Shown piece by piece: positions 37,219-49,526 of a DNA stretch of 64,000 bases. The stretch is from Deltaproteobacteria bacterium (lineage in GTDB: Bacteria > Myxococcota_A > Polyangia > Polyangiales > Ga0077539). The stretch is from the NCBI GenBank assembly GCA_016704445.1, contig JADJAE010000045.1, positions 1 to 64,000 on the forward strand, given 5' to 3'. Each line of letters begins with the position of its first letter. Positions within the stretch are counted from its first letter, which is position 1. Below the pieces are notes generated by a model. That model was not told the DNA's origin. It was given only the letters and a program-made list of their open reading frames with translations, and made no database searches. Position numbers and translations under genes: made by a program.

Positions 37219-38031
37219 CTACCGCCACAGCCGGACGCCCGCGAGCGGTCCGCTGAGGTCGACGCCATCGCCGCTCACCGTCGGGATCACCGACTCGTGC
37301 TGCCACCCGAGCTGGAATTCCACCGGCCCCACCATGTAGCCCACGGTGCCTCGCAGGCTGACCAGCGCGGCCCTCCCCACGACGCCGCCCGAGAGGTCGA
37401 AGGAGAGCACCCACGGGTCATCCGGGAAGACGTCGAGGCCGATGCCCGCCTCGCCGCCGAACTGGCTGCCTGCGTCGTCGATCCAGTGGAGGAGTCCCCC
37501 GAAGATGCGCACCCGCGCCTCGGCGCTGTCGGCGAGGGCCACGCCGCCGCGGTAGCGGCCGAGGCCGACCCAGAGCGTCCCCTCATGGCTGGGCTCGGCG
37601 TAGGCGGTGTAACGGAGCTCGAACTCCAGCCCCGCGCCGAGCACCCGCAGCGCCACGCCGCCGCGCGCGATGGACGACAGGGCGATGCCGCCGTCGAGGC
37701 TGGCCACCACCGCGACGCTTCGAGGGCTGCGCTGGAAGTCGGCCTGCGGCGTGGCGTAGCCCTGGTAGCCCCAGGCGTAGGGGTACGGGAGGAAGTACCG
37801 GGGGCGCAGCCAGCGGGAGCCTCCCCCGCCGGAGGACGACGACGAGGGGGAGCGAGGGGAGTCGCCGGAGGGCTCGTGGCGCCTGCGGTCCCGGTCGGAG
37901 GAGCCGGTGTGCACCGCGTCCGAGGCCCGCCGCAGCCGCTGGGCGGAGGCCGTCGCGGGAGCGAGCAGCGCGAGCGCCGAGAGCGCGACGGAGAGCGTGC
38001 GGCGGAGGTCACAGAGCGTCCACTGGCTCAT
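37219..38031 (-). CDS. Secreted beta-barrel-like protein of unknown function
   Basis: 270 residues: MSQWTLCDLRRTLSVALSALALL with signal peptide ending TASAQ, a Ser/Gly-rich segment, then YFLPYPYAWGYQGYATPQADF and a run of amphipathic strands (VAVVASLDGGIALSS, LEFELRYTAYAEPSHEG, TLWVGLGRYRGGVALAD, VRIFGGLLHWIDDAGSQFGGEAGIGLDVFPDDPWVLSF, VGYMVGPVEFQLGWQHESVIP) ending VRLWR, compatible with an 8-stranded outer-membrane barrel. It is 26 bp upstream of the kinase gene. A TAGTCT box 9 nt before the ATG resembles the -10 of the leaderless promoters, but without a good -35. Confidence 0.7.
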   Translation of the reverse strand: MSQWTLCDLRRTLSVALSALALLAPATASAQRLRRASDAVHTGSSDRDRRRHEPSGDSPRSPSSSSSGGGGSRWLRPRYFLPYPYAWGYQGYATPQADFQRSPRSVAVVASLDGGIALSSIARGGVALRVLGAGLEFELRYTAYAEPSHEGTLWVGLGRYRGGVALADSAEARVRIFGGLLHWIDDAGSQFGGEAGIGLDVFPDDPWVLSFDLSGGVVGRAALVSLRGTVGYMVGPVEFQLGWQHESVIPTVSGDGVDLSGPLAGVRLWR

Positions 38032-38097
38032 CGGGGACGGAGACTACGCGCGGAGGCCGCTCCGGGCGACCCGCGGCCGTGGGGGGGGGAGAGGGAC

Positions 38098-38118
38098 AGG
38101 TTGCGAGATCAGCAACCT
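38098..38118. repeat. 7-bp perfect inverted repeat in the divergent intergenic region
   Basis: AGGTTGC (38098-38104) and GCAACCT (38112-38118) are separated by 7 bp (GAGATCA). A further TTGGGTTGCG follows at about 38119-38128 and GCAACGG at about 38154. The region is AT-richer than average and lies between divergent gene starts, so an operator is possible, but no regulator can be named. Confidence 0.4.
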
Positions 38119-38323
38119 TTGGGTTGCGAATGCTGGGGATGGTGCGCGGTTCAGCAACGGCTACAGTGCCCTTCGTCCGTCGCGCCACCAGGAAGGCCCA
38201 GGGCCCGATCGCAGGCACGACGACGGCGGCATGAGCGCACACCGATCGCCCTCCATGAGGGCGCTTCGCAGGGCGCGCCATGCCTCACGCAACCCACACG
38301 CATCCGCACGGAGTCATCGCACC

Positions 38324-39019
38324 ATGAACAGGCACCTCACGGCCCTCTCGATCCTTCTCGCCGCCTCGCTCGCCGCGCCGCTCGCCAGCGCGCAGAACGC
38401 CCCGCCCCCGCCCCCCGCGCAGCAGCCCGCCCGCGCTCCGCTCACGGGGGTTCAGCGCTTCGAGCTCCGCCCGTCGGGGATCTCCCGGGTGGCCTTCACC
38501 TCCGACGCGCCGATCGAGACCGTCGACGGGGTCTCCACGGCCACCACCGGAAACCTCTCCGTCGACCTCGCGAACCCGAGCCGCGGGCTCACCGGCACGG
38601 TGTCCATCCCGACCGCGTCGCTGCGCACGGGCAACGACATGCGCGACGAGCACCTGCGCGGGGCCAACTGGTTCGACGCCGAGCACAACCCGAACATCTC
38701 GTTTCAGCTCGTCACGACGACCCTCGCCGCGCCGCTCGCTCCCGGCCGGGCCGTCAGCGGCCGGGTCACCGGGCGTCTCACGCTCCACGGCGTCACGCGC
38801 GACGTCACCGTGCCCGTGACCGTTCGCCTCGTGCCCCTGACCGCGGAGCACGCCGACATGGCCCAGTTCGGCGTCAACTCGGACATGCTCCGGGTGCAGT
38901 CGGAGTTCAGCGTGCGCCTCTCGGACTACAACGTCTCGATCTTCCCGCCGCTCCGGCTGAAGGTCTCCAACACCATCCGGCTGCGCGTGGACCTCACGGC
39001 CTTCCGCCAGGCGTCCTGA
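38324..39019 (+). CDS. YceI-family periplasmic protein
   Basis: 231 residues from ATG 38324 (MNRHLTALSILLAASLAAPLASAQ, signal peptide). The mature protein is the lipocalin-like YceI fold: GISRVAFTSDAPIETVDGVSTATTGNLSVDLANPSRG, LTGTVSIPTASLRTGNDMRDEHLRGANWFDAEHNPNISFQ and GRLTLHGVTRDVTVPVTVRLVP, all conserved. YceI proteins bind isoprenoid-like ligands; the ligand here is unknown. Intact. Its TGA at 39017-39019 abuts the stop of the convergent gene (TGATCA palindrome). Confidence 0.92.
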   Translation: MNRHLTALSILLAASLAAPLASAQNAPPPPPAQQPARAPLTGVQRFELRPSGISRVAFTSDAPIETVDGVSTATTGNLSVDLANPSRGLTGTVSIPTASLRTGNDMRDEHLRGANWFDAEHNPNISFQLVTTTLAAPLAPGRAVSGRVTGRLTLHGVTRDVTVPVTVRLVPLTAEHADMAQFGVNSDMLRVQSEFSVRLSDYNVSIFPPLRLKVSNTIRLRVDLTAFRQAS

Positions 39020-39331
39020 TCAGCGCGCGAGGGGCGTCGACGGCCGAGGGCGCTTGAGCGCCTCGGTGAGGTAGACGCGGCAGACGGGGCAGCGAGGCTC
39101 CTCCCCGGCGAGGCCTCGCAGCGGCCCGGCCAGGCCCCCTGCGAAGAGCAGCAGGAAGGGCATCGCGATGACCCCGAAGCCCTTGAGCGCCATCAGCGCC
39201 ACCGGGCACGAGAGCCAGAAGGTCACCTCCGCCGCGCGCCACTTCCAGTGGGGTCGCACGGGCCGCACCCAGTCCTTGCAGCGAGGACAGAGGCAGCGGT
39301 CTCGGGAGGGCGCCAGGGTGGTGGGGATCAT
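39020..39331 (-). CDS. Small zinc-ribbon membrane protein
   Basis: 103 residues from ATG 39331. A first Cys pair, CPRCKDWVRPVRPHWKW, and a second, CPVCRVYLTEAL, flank a hydrophobic hairpin (VTFWLSCPVALMALKGFGVIAMPFLLLFAGG). This order (CxxC, two membrane helices, CxxC) fits a small membrane protein with a split zinc ribbon. Function unknown. It is convergent with YceI with no intergenic base, and divergent from the AAA ATPase gene. Confidence 0.7.
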   Translation of the reverse strand: MIPTTLAPSRDRCLCPRCKDWVRPVRPHWKWRAAEVTFWLSCPVALMALKGFGVIAMPFLLLFAGGLAGPLRGLAGEEPRCPVCRVYLTEALKRPRPSTPLAR

Positions 39332-39445
39332 CGGGCGGAGGTATTGGCGTCGATGGATGGGCCACACCCCGACGCCCGTCAAGGCCGCCAACGGGTACGC
39401 CCGGCGGTAGTGAGCCCCGTCGACCAGAGGCGGTACCATCGGGCC

Positions 39446-40984
<1,539 letters not shown>

Positions 40985-40996
40985 TGCATCTCGATC

Positions 40997-41548
40997 ATGC
41001 AGCGTCGGCGCATGGTGAAGGCATCGACGGCGAAGGCCTCCGGAGGGATCGAGGGCGCGAGGGTGAAGGAGCGGCGCCTCTCGCTGGGGCTGACGCAGGC
41101 CGACCTGGCCACGCGCAGCGGGCTCTCGCAGGAGGCCATCTCGCGGCTGGAGAACGGGCGCATCCGGGGGCTGATGCAGCCCACCCAGGACGCCCTCGCG
41201 GGGGCCCTCGGGGTCTCGGTGGAGTGGCTGCGGGGAGGGGAGGACGTGGCCCCGGGGGAGCCGTCGCGCGAGGCGCCCCCGGACGCGGCGGACGAGCTCG
41301 ACGAGGCCGCGGAAGACCCGCTGATGAGGGCGGCGAGCCAGGCCTTCGACCCGAGGCGGCACCACCTGCTGGTGGACGCCAACCGGGTGCTGGAGCTGCT
41401 GAACGCGGTGGAGCTGCGGCTGCTGAGCGGGGGAGAGCTCGCGGAGGTGGCGCGGCAGTGGCTCGACGCGGCCTCGGCGCTGCGCCGGGAGGGCGTCGCC
41501 GTGACCGCGGAGAACCTGCTCTGGAAGGTGACCGCCGGGAGGCGGTAG
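40997..41548 (+). CDS. XRE-type HTH regulator
   Basis: 183 residues. The N-terminal HTH is clear: VKERRLSLGLTQADLATRSGLSQEAISRLENGRIRGLMQPTQDALAGALGVSVEWLRGG. The C-terminal 100 residues are acidic then helical (DEAAEDPLMRAASQAFDPRRHHLLVDANRVLELLNAVEL, VARQWLDAASALRREGV) and probably the effector or dimer domain. ATG 40997 or the ATG six codons later may be used. The 12-bp spacing after the Ycf46-like ATPase gene points to co-expression; a role in controlling that gene is inference. Confidence 0.85.
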   Translation: MQRRRMVKASTAKASGGIEGARVKERRLSLGLTQADLATRSGLSQEAISRLENGRIRGLMQPTQDALAGALGVSVEWLRGGEDVAPGEPSREAPPDAADELDEAAEDPLMRAASQAFDPRRHHLLVDANRVLELLNAVELRLLSGGELAEVARQWLDAASALRREGVAVTAENLLWKVTAGRR

Positions 41549-41564
41549 AGGGGAGAGGGAGGGA

Positions 41565-44500
41565 CTACTCCGCGCCGATCTCGCGGAGGAAGGCGCGGGC
41601 CTCCTCCAGGTTGGCGTCCTCGGAGAGGGCCTTGCGCGCGAGGAAGACGGCCTTCTTGGCGTCGCCCTGGCTGCGGGCGATGACGCCCTGGCGGAGGAAG
41701 GCCATCGCGCGGCTCATGGGCGCGGGGTTCTTCATCAGGGCGATGGCGCGCAGGGCCTTCTGGGCGATGTCGAAGTTGGCCTGCTCCATCGCGACGTCGG
41801 CCAGCTCGGCGGCCACCTGGCCGTTCTGGGGATCGGTGTCGAGCGCGGCGTTGAGCCACGCCATCTCCACCGCGTGGTCGCCCGCCGCGTAGGCCAGGCG
41901 GCCCATGCGGTGCTGGAGCATCGCGAGCTCCTTCGAGCGGCGGTTCTTGTGCGCGGCGATGGCGGTGTTGAGGAGCCCGGAGGCGTCCTCGAGCCGCTGC
42001 GACGCCGTGTATGCATCGACGAGGAGCACCGTCACGTCGTGGTCGCCGGGGCGCAGCGCGTGGGCCCGCTCCAGCGGCTCGATGGCCAGCGCGGGCTCGG
42101 CCGCGTTGTCGAGCAGCACCTCGCCTGCCTTGCGGAACCCGTCGAAGCGCTCGCCCGCGTCGGCGCTCCGCTCGGCCGCGTCGGTCCAGAGCTTGGCGGC
42201 CTCGTGGAAGAGCCCGAGGGCCTCGTAGAGCTGCCGCAGCCGGTCGCGCAGCACCGTGTTGCCCAGGTCGGCGCCGTAGGCCCGCTGCAGCCCCTCGCGC
42301 GCGTCCGTCGGTCGACCCGCCGCCGCGCACGCGTCGGCCAGCCGCACCGCCGCGTCGGCCCTCGCCTCGCCCTGCTCGAGCGCCACCAGCCGGTGGTACC
42401 CCATCGCCGCGTCGTCCCAGCGCCCCGCCTCGGCGTGCAGCGCCGCGAGCCGCCGCAGCGCCTCCAGGTCGTCGGGCTGCCCGGTCACCCACTCCGCCAG
42501 CAGGGTCGTCCCCTCGGCGACGCGCCCGATGCTCGGCAGCACCTCCGTCAGCCGCAGCAGCGAGCTCCTCGCCGCCGCGGTGTCGCCGTCCGCCAGCGCC
42601 CGCATCCGCCGACGGTCGAGCGCCGCCGCGAACTCCCCGGCCAGCACGTCGCCCACCCGCAGGTAGGCCACCTCCAGGTCCTCCACCGCGCCATCGCCGT
42701 CGCCCGCCGCGCCGCGCAGCTCGGCCCGCAGCCGCAGCAGCGGGGCCACCATCGCGTCGCCTCCGACGCCGCGCTCCAGCGCCTCGCCCACCGCCCCGAT
42801 CGCCGCCGCGCCGTCGCCCGCCGCCGTCAGCGTGCGCGCGTACTCCGCCAGCAGCCCGAGGTCCTCCGGGGCGTCCGCCCTCGCGTCGCCCAGGAGCGCC
42901 GCGGCCCTCGCCGGGTCGCCCAGCGCGTCGCGGTACATCGCCGCCGCCTCGCGCAGCGCCGCCGCCCGCTGTCCGGCGTCCTCGAGCTGCCGCCCGTAGC
43001 GCTCCCGCACCGACGCGAGGGCCGCGTGGTCCCCGCGCGCCGCGTAGCGCGCCTCCAGGTGCCCTCGGATCGCCTCGTCCCCCGGCGTCGCCGCGAAGCC
43101 CGCCTCCAGCGCGCGCTCGATGCCCTCCGCGTCGCCCATCTGCTCCCGGAGCTGCGCCAGCTGCATCGCCAGCGCCGCCGCCTCCGCGCCCGAGCGCCTG
43201 GAAAGCAGCCGCTCCAGCACCGCCGCGCGCTCCTCCGCCGGGTCGTCCGCCGTCATGAGCCCGTGCGCCGTCGCCAGCAGCTCGGCGTCGTCGGGCAGCA
43301 CCTCCAGCGCGCTGCGCATCACGTCCACAGCGCGGTCGCGCCGCGTCGGGGCGAGCAGCCCCGCGAGGCGCAGGCCAAGCACCCGGGTGCCCTCCGCGTC
43401 CGAGCGCTCGCGGGCGCTGTCGAAGCGGGCGAAGAGCAGCTCGGCCAGGTCCTCGTGGCGCTCCGCGCGCTCGTAGAGGTCGGCCAGCAGCGTCGTGGCC
43501 GCGGTGTCGTCCGGGTCCTCGTCGAGCAGCGCCCGCAGCGACTCCATCGCCGACTCCTCGCCGCCGGGCCGCGCCAGCAGGATGCGAGCGCGCTCCATCC
43601 GGAGGTGCTTGCGGTCCGCCGGGTCGAAGACGTTCGAGACCGACTCCTCGATGAGGGCCTCCAGCCGCGCTTCGTCCCCGAGCCGACGGTACACGATCAG
43701 CAGCGGCTCCCACACGGCGCGGTTGCCCGGGTCGCGCGCATGCAACGCCTCATAGGTGCTCGCCGCGAGCCGCAGGTCGTCGAGCGGACCGGCCGCCAGC
43801 GCCGCCACGCGCAGCTCCAGGTGCATCGCCTCGTCCTCCTCGGACTGCGCCGCCGCCGCGCGCAGCCAGCGCACGGCCTCCGCCGGGTCGCCCGCGGTCT
43901 CCCGCAGCCGCGCCAGCGCCACCATCGCCCAGGTCGCCTCGCGCGCCTCGTCGCGCTCCTCGCCGATCGCGATCGCGCGGCGCAGCAGGGCCTCCGCGCG
44001 AGAGTCCAGTTGCAGGTCGAGCGCCAGCTCCACGGCCTGGTGCAGCGTCTCCCACGAGGCCTCCGGGGAGGCGGCGCGGCGCTCCAGCACGTCGAGCAGC
44101 GCGGCGCGGTCGTCGGCCTCTCGGGCCACGCGCTCGTAGAGGTCGAGCACCGAGGCGCGCTCCGGCCACGACGAAGCCGTCGACTGGAGGAGCTGCGCCG
44201 CGCGGGGGAGGTCGGGGGCGTGCTCCTGCACCCAGGCGATCCAGGTGAGGCCCTCCTCCACGTCGGCGGGCTCCTGGGAGGCGAGCAGCAGGGCGGCGAG
44301 GCTCCAGGCCGATCCGCGGGCGGCGTCGCCCTCGGAGGCCGTGAGCATGCGCAGCACCTCGATGCGCCCGGCGGTGTCGCCGAGCACGTCGAGCGCGTGG
44401 TCGAGGCCCCACCAGGCCGCCACCTGGATCTCGTCGTCGCCCTGCGCCGCGGCCTCGCGGTAGAGCGCGACGGCGCCGGTCAGGTCGCCGAGGTCGTGGG

Positions 44501-47500
44501 CCAGCGCGAAGGCGAGGCGCAGCGAGAGCGTGCCCACCGCGGAGGGGTCGGACCCGGCGCGGGCGACGTCGAGGGCCGAGCGAAGGGTGGCCTCGTAGCG
44601 AGGCACCTGGGAGGTGGCGCGGGAGACGCGCGCCGCGGCGTCATGCAGGCCCGCATCGAGGGGGCGCAGCGCGAGGGCCTCGAGCAGCGCGTCGAGGGCC
44701 TCGGCGGGGCGGCTGAGCTGCTCGTCGAGGAGGGTGGCGGTGTCGGCCAGGGCCGAGGCGCGGGCGGAGGGCTCGCGCTCCCGCTCCAGCCGGGAGCGCA
44801 GCGCCCGGAGGAGCACCTCGTGCTCGCCCATGGAGCGGAGCGCCTGCTCGAAGCGCAGCGCGTCGGCGTCCGAGCGGGAGGAGACCTCGAAGGCGGTCTC
44901 CAGGGTCTCGGCGGCGCGGTCGTGCTGGCCGAGGTCGCGGGCGATGCGGAAGAGCTCGAGCAGCACCTCGGCCGGGCGCGGCAGGTCGTCGGAGGGGGCG
45001 GTCTGACGGCGCACGATGAGCAGCAGCGCGCGGAAGGCCCGCTCCGCCCGGTCGAGCTGGCCGGCCTCGCGGGCGAGCTCGCCCAGCAGCCGGAACACCC
45101 CCGGGTGGCCCATGTCGATGCTCGACGCGAGGTCGAGCTGGGCGAGCGCCTCCGGGAGGTCTCCCCGGGCGCGGGCGATGAGCGCGAGCTGGTGGTGGGC
45201 GTGGGCGCGCTCCGGCGGGCGCTGCCGCCCGTAGGCCTCGAGCAGCGCGTCGAGGATGGCCCTCGCCTCGTCGAGCCGACCGGAGGCGCGCAGGGCGTTG
45301 GCGAGCGCGATGCGCAGCCCGCGGTCGTCGGGCGACGCCGCCGAGGCGGCCTCGAGCACCGGCACAGCGCGCTCCGGCGCGTCGAGGCGCTGGTGAAGGA
45401 TCTCCGCGGCCTCGCGCAGCTCCGCCGACGAGGGAGCGTGCCCGTCCGAGGGCTCCGAGAGCAGCGCGGCCAGGGGCTCCCAGCGGCCCGACTCGCGGTA
45501 GAGCGCCGCGAGGTGGGACCGCAGCTCGCCCGCGTCGCCGCCGCTCGCGAGCTGGGCCTCGAGCACCGAGCGCGCCCGCTCCGGGTCGCCGCTCGCCACG
45601 TAGACCCGGGAGAGCGCCGCCACCACCGGGCGCCGCTCGTCGCCGGTCGCGCGGGCCAGCCGGCGCTCGAGGAAGGTCGCCGCGATCGTCGGCTCGTTGC
45701 GCGCGAGGTGCAGCCGGGCGAGCCCGTCGAGGGCCACCGGGTCGTCGCCGCGCGCCGCGATGCGGCCGTAGCCGTCGATGGCCGCGACGTCGTCGTGGAG
45801 GTCGCGCTCGGCCACCGTCGCGGCGGACATCCAGAGCGCGTCGGCCCCGGGGACCCCGGCGGCGTCGAGGGCCGAGGCCTGCGCCGCGAGGATGCCGTGC
45901 AGCTCCCTGGCGCGCTTCACGTCGAGCAGCCCGGTGAGCGCCGCGATGGTCTCCGGGTGGCCCGGCTCCTCCTCGAGGTTCTCGGAGTAGGTGGCGAGCG
46001 CGCCGTCGTCGTCGCCGAGCGCCCGCTGGTTGCGGGCGATGTCCATGCGAAGATGCATGCGACGCGAGGCGTCGTCGGTGAGCGAGAGCTCGTGCCGGCG
46101 GAGCGAGAGCAGCTCGACCCGCATCGCCGCGGCGTCGTAGAGGTCGGCCAGCCGCGCGATGATGTGCGCGTCGTTGGGGGCCTCGCCGTAGAGCGCCTCG
46201 TAGAGCGTGATCGCCCCGGCGGTGTCGCCGAGGTCACGGGCCGAGCGCTCCGCCGCCGCCGCCCGAAGCGCGCGCGACTCCGCGACGGAGAACGGGAGAT
46301 CTTCGGCGGCCTTGATGAGCACCGCCACCGCCTCGGGGTGCTCGCCGCCCGCGGCGTAGAGGTCGACCTGCGTGCGCATCGCCCAGGTGGCGTGCGGCCG
46401 CGCGGACTCGTCGCCCCGCTTCCAGTGCTCCGCGCTGCGGTCCTTCAGGGCGGAGAGCAGCTCGAGGACGCTGGCGCGGTCGCCCCCGGTGGCGAGCTCC
46501 ACCTCCGCGGCCTCGCGCAGCACCCCGATGGACTCCGGCACGTCGCCGAGCGCCACCTCGAGCGAGCGCAGGGTCTCCACCAGCGCGTGCCCGGGGCTGC
46601 GCCGCTGGAGCGCCGCGTACTGCTGCAGCCGCGCGACGTCGCCGTTGTCGAGCGCCACCGCCCGACCGAGGAAGGCCTCCGCCGCGTCCAGGTCGCCGCG
46701 GCCCCGCTGGTGCCGCGAGGCCGCCCAGGTGAGCAGCGCGGCCTTCAGCGGGTCAGGGAGCACCGTCGTATGCATCTGCGCATCGGCGGCGCTCAGGGCG
46801 AGGGCCCAGCTCGCGGCGGGGTCTTCGCCGCCGTCCACCGCGGCGTCGAAGGCGTCGGAGAGCGCGGGGTCGATGCGCCCGAGCGCGCCGCTGGTGGTGA
46901 CCAGGGCCTCGGCCGCGGCGTCCCAGCGCCCGCACGCTGCGCCCACGCGCTCCGTCGCCGTCGCGGCGCGGAGGTTGGAGCGGTCGGCGCGCGCCACGCG
47001 GACGAAGGCGTCGAGGGCGCCCTCGCGGTCGTCGAGGGTGCCTTCGAGGATCTCCCCGAGGCGCAGCGCCAGCCGGTGCGAGTCCGCCTCCGGGCTCGCG
47101 GCGCTCGCCGCGCGGTAGGCGTCGGCCACGATGGACCACTCGCCCACCTGCTGCGCGAGGCGCTCGATCTCCTGCTCCAGCTCGGCGCCGTCCGCGCCGA
47201 CGCCCGCCGAGAGCGGGAGCGCGCGGGCCAGCAGCGTGAGCGCCCTGCGCGCGTCGCCCTGGCGCTGCTCGGCGATCTCCGCGGACTCTCGCAGCACCTC
47301 CAGGCGCGCGGTGACCTCGGCCGTGGCGGCGAGCCGGTGCTCGGCCAGGTCGACGAGGGCGCCCCAGTCGCCGGTGCGGCGGAACGCCCGGTCGAGCGCC
47401 GCGGTGGCCGCGTCGTGCGCGGAGGGGACGTCGAGCATCGCGCGCATCCCGGCGAGGGCGTCGAGCTGCCCCGGCGCGTCGTCGAGCGCCGCGCGGTACG

Positions 47501-49347
47501 CCGCCAGGGTCTCCTCGGGCGAGTCGCCCCTCGCCCGGAACACATCGCCCGCCCGAGCCTTCAGCATCGCCCGGCGGGCCGGGTCGGTCTCCGTGGCGCT
47601 CGCGCGCTCCAGCAGCTCCAGCAGCTCGGACCAGCGCTCGGCGCGCGCCAGCAGCAGCGAGAGCGCGTCGACCACGGCGACGTCCTCGCCGAAGGCCTCG
47701 CGCACCTGGCGCCACGTCGCGATCGCGTCGTCGGTGCGGCCCAGCTCGTCGGCCTGGATCTTCGCGACCGCCGTGAGGTCGCCCCGTCGCGCGTCGTCGT
47801 CCGAGGCCGCCGCCGAGCGGGCGCGCAGCACGTCGACGAGCTCGTCCCAGCGCTGTGCGTCTTCCAGCAGCGAGGCCAGCGCGTCGAGCGACGCGGCATC
47901 ACCGGGCGCGAGCTGCAGCCTCGCCCGCCAGGCCGCCACCGCGCGCTCATGGGCGCCGATGGACTGCGCCAGCGCGGCCGCGCGCGCCCAGGTCTCGACC
48001 TGCGCGGCGGTGGAGTCTTCGAGGCCCGCGAGGCGTTCCATGGCGTCGAGCCTGGCGCTGCGGTCGTCGGAGTCCGCGAGCAGCGCCTCGAGGTGGCGAG
48101 CGCTCTCGAGCGCGACCGACGGCCGGCGCCCCGGGGGCGTCGAGCACCTCGCGGTAGAGGGCCACCGCGCCGGGGGCGTCGCCGAGCACCGTGGCGCGCA
48201 CCTCGGCCGCGCGCACGAGCAGCGCCAGCCTGCGCTCGAGCGAGCCCTCGCCGCCGGCCGCGCCGAGGGAGCGAGCGGACTCGATCAGCGCGTCGACCAG
48301 CACGCCGTGGCGGCCGGTGCGGCCCGCGGCGGCGGTGAGCTCGTCGAGGGCCTCGTCCGAGCGCGGCGAGAGCGCGAGCAGGCGGGCGAGGTGGGGCATC
48401 GCCTCGGCCTCGCGCCCGAGGCCCCGGAGCCGGTCGGAGAGCTCGCGCAGCGTGGGCGAGTCGTCGTCGTGGGAGGAGACCTCCAGCACCCGGTGCAGCA
48501 CCCGCAGCACGTCGTCGACGCGGCCCGCCTGGTCGTACTGGGTGCGGAGCATCGCGAGGGACTGGCGGCTGACGGTGGAGTCGTCGGAGCTGCCGAGGCG
48601 CTCGAGCACCGCCCAGGCGTCGGCGCGGTCGCCGCCGGCGTCGAGCATCGCGGTGGCGGTCTGAAGCGCCCCGGCGGGGTCGTGGAGGGCGTCGAGGTAG
48701 AGGGCCGCGATGCGGGCGCGCTGTGCCCTCGCGGCGGCGGGGTCGAGGTGCGCGAGCCGGGTGGACCAGAGCCCGATGAGGTCGCGGTGGCGGCCCTGGC
48801 GCTCGTAGAGCCGCTCGAGGGCGCGGGCGGTCTGCGGCTCCGTCGGGTCGAGCGCGAAGAGGGCCTCCAGGTAGCCCGCGGCGCGCTCGGGCTGCGCGGC
48901 GAATTCACGGGCGACGTTGGAGGCCTCGAGCAGCAGCGCGCGTCGGCGGGCGATGTCCCCCTCGGGGGTGGCTGCGAGGGTGCGGTCGTAGAGGGAGAGC
49001 AGGTCGTCCCAGCGCTCGTCGACGGTGTAGAGCATCGTGAGGCGCTCGAAGGCCCACTGGTCGCTCGCGTCGGCGCGCAGCACCGCGTCGAGCACGACCA
49101 CGCGCGCGGCCGTGTCGCCCGACCACTCTTCGAGGAAGGCCAGCGCCCGCTCGCCCAGCTTCGAGGCGATGCCCGGCGAGTCGGTGCGCTCCAGGGCCTC
49201 CCGGTAGCGCTCGATCACCTCGTCGGGGCGCTGCAGCGCGCGAGCGCTCGACTCGGCGGCTTCCCAACCCGCGTCGTTCGTCGGGTCCTGCGACACCAGT
49301 TGCAGCGCGTTGCGGAGAATTTCCTCGTGATCGGCGTGCGTGCTCAT
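41565..49347 (-). CDS. Giant TPR-repeat protein, about 2,590 residues (one frameshift near 48130)
   Basis: Start MSTHADHEEILRNALQLVS at 49347; no signal peptide or membrane helix. The whole length is TPR/SEL-like helices of 34-40 residues with patterns such as EEVIERYREALERTDSPGIAS, AVALYREVLDAPGA, LDALASLLEDAQRWDELVDVL, AFVRVARADRSNLRAATATERVG and, at the C-terminus, NGQVAAELADVAMEQANFDIAQKALRAIA and AVFLARKALSEDANLEEARAFLREIGAE. A one-base break near 48130 separates the first ~400 residues (APAVG...) from the rest (SVALESARHLEALLADSDD). Such giant soluble TPR proteins are common in myxobacteria, of unknown function. It follows the pkn-type kinase (179 bp), and may be its partner or substrate. 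Confidence 0.85.
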
Positions 49348-49380
49348 CGGGCGGTGATCCTCGCAGAAGGCAGTAGGGAT

Positions 49381-49409
49381 CGTCGGGGGATCTTTTCCTT
49401 CCCCCGACG
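49381..49409. ncRNA. Strong stem-loop between kinase and TPR genes
   Basis: A perfect 9-bp stem (CGTCGGGGG at 49381-49389 with CCCCCGACG at 49401-49409) and an 11-nt loop that is A-rich on the minus strand (AAGGAAAAGAT). It lies 34 nt before the TPR-protein ATG and about 118 bp after the kinase stop. It may be a terminator, an attenuator or a 5'-UTR structure of the TPR mRNA; it lacks the T-run of an intrinsic terminator on either strand. Confidence 0.5.
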
Positions 49410-49526
49410 GCGCCTGGACGATGGTTTTTGGTGGGGCGGGAGGATAACCCAACCCCCCGGCGGAGGGTCCAGGGTCAAAACGAGCGAGCGCGAAGTGGAA
49501 GGGGCGCGAGACTCCTTACTCGGTGA

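Noticed and set aside
41874..48338. Giant plus-strand open frame opposite the TPR protein
   Set aside because: An Arg/His/Gln-rich frame, typical GC-skewed antisense of a Glu/Ala/Leu-rich TPR gene; no signal, domain or start support.
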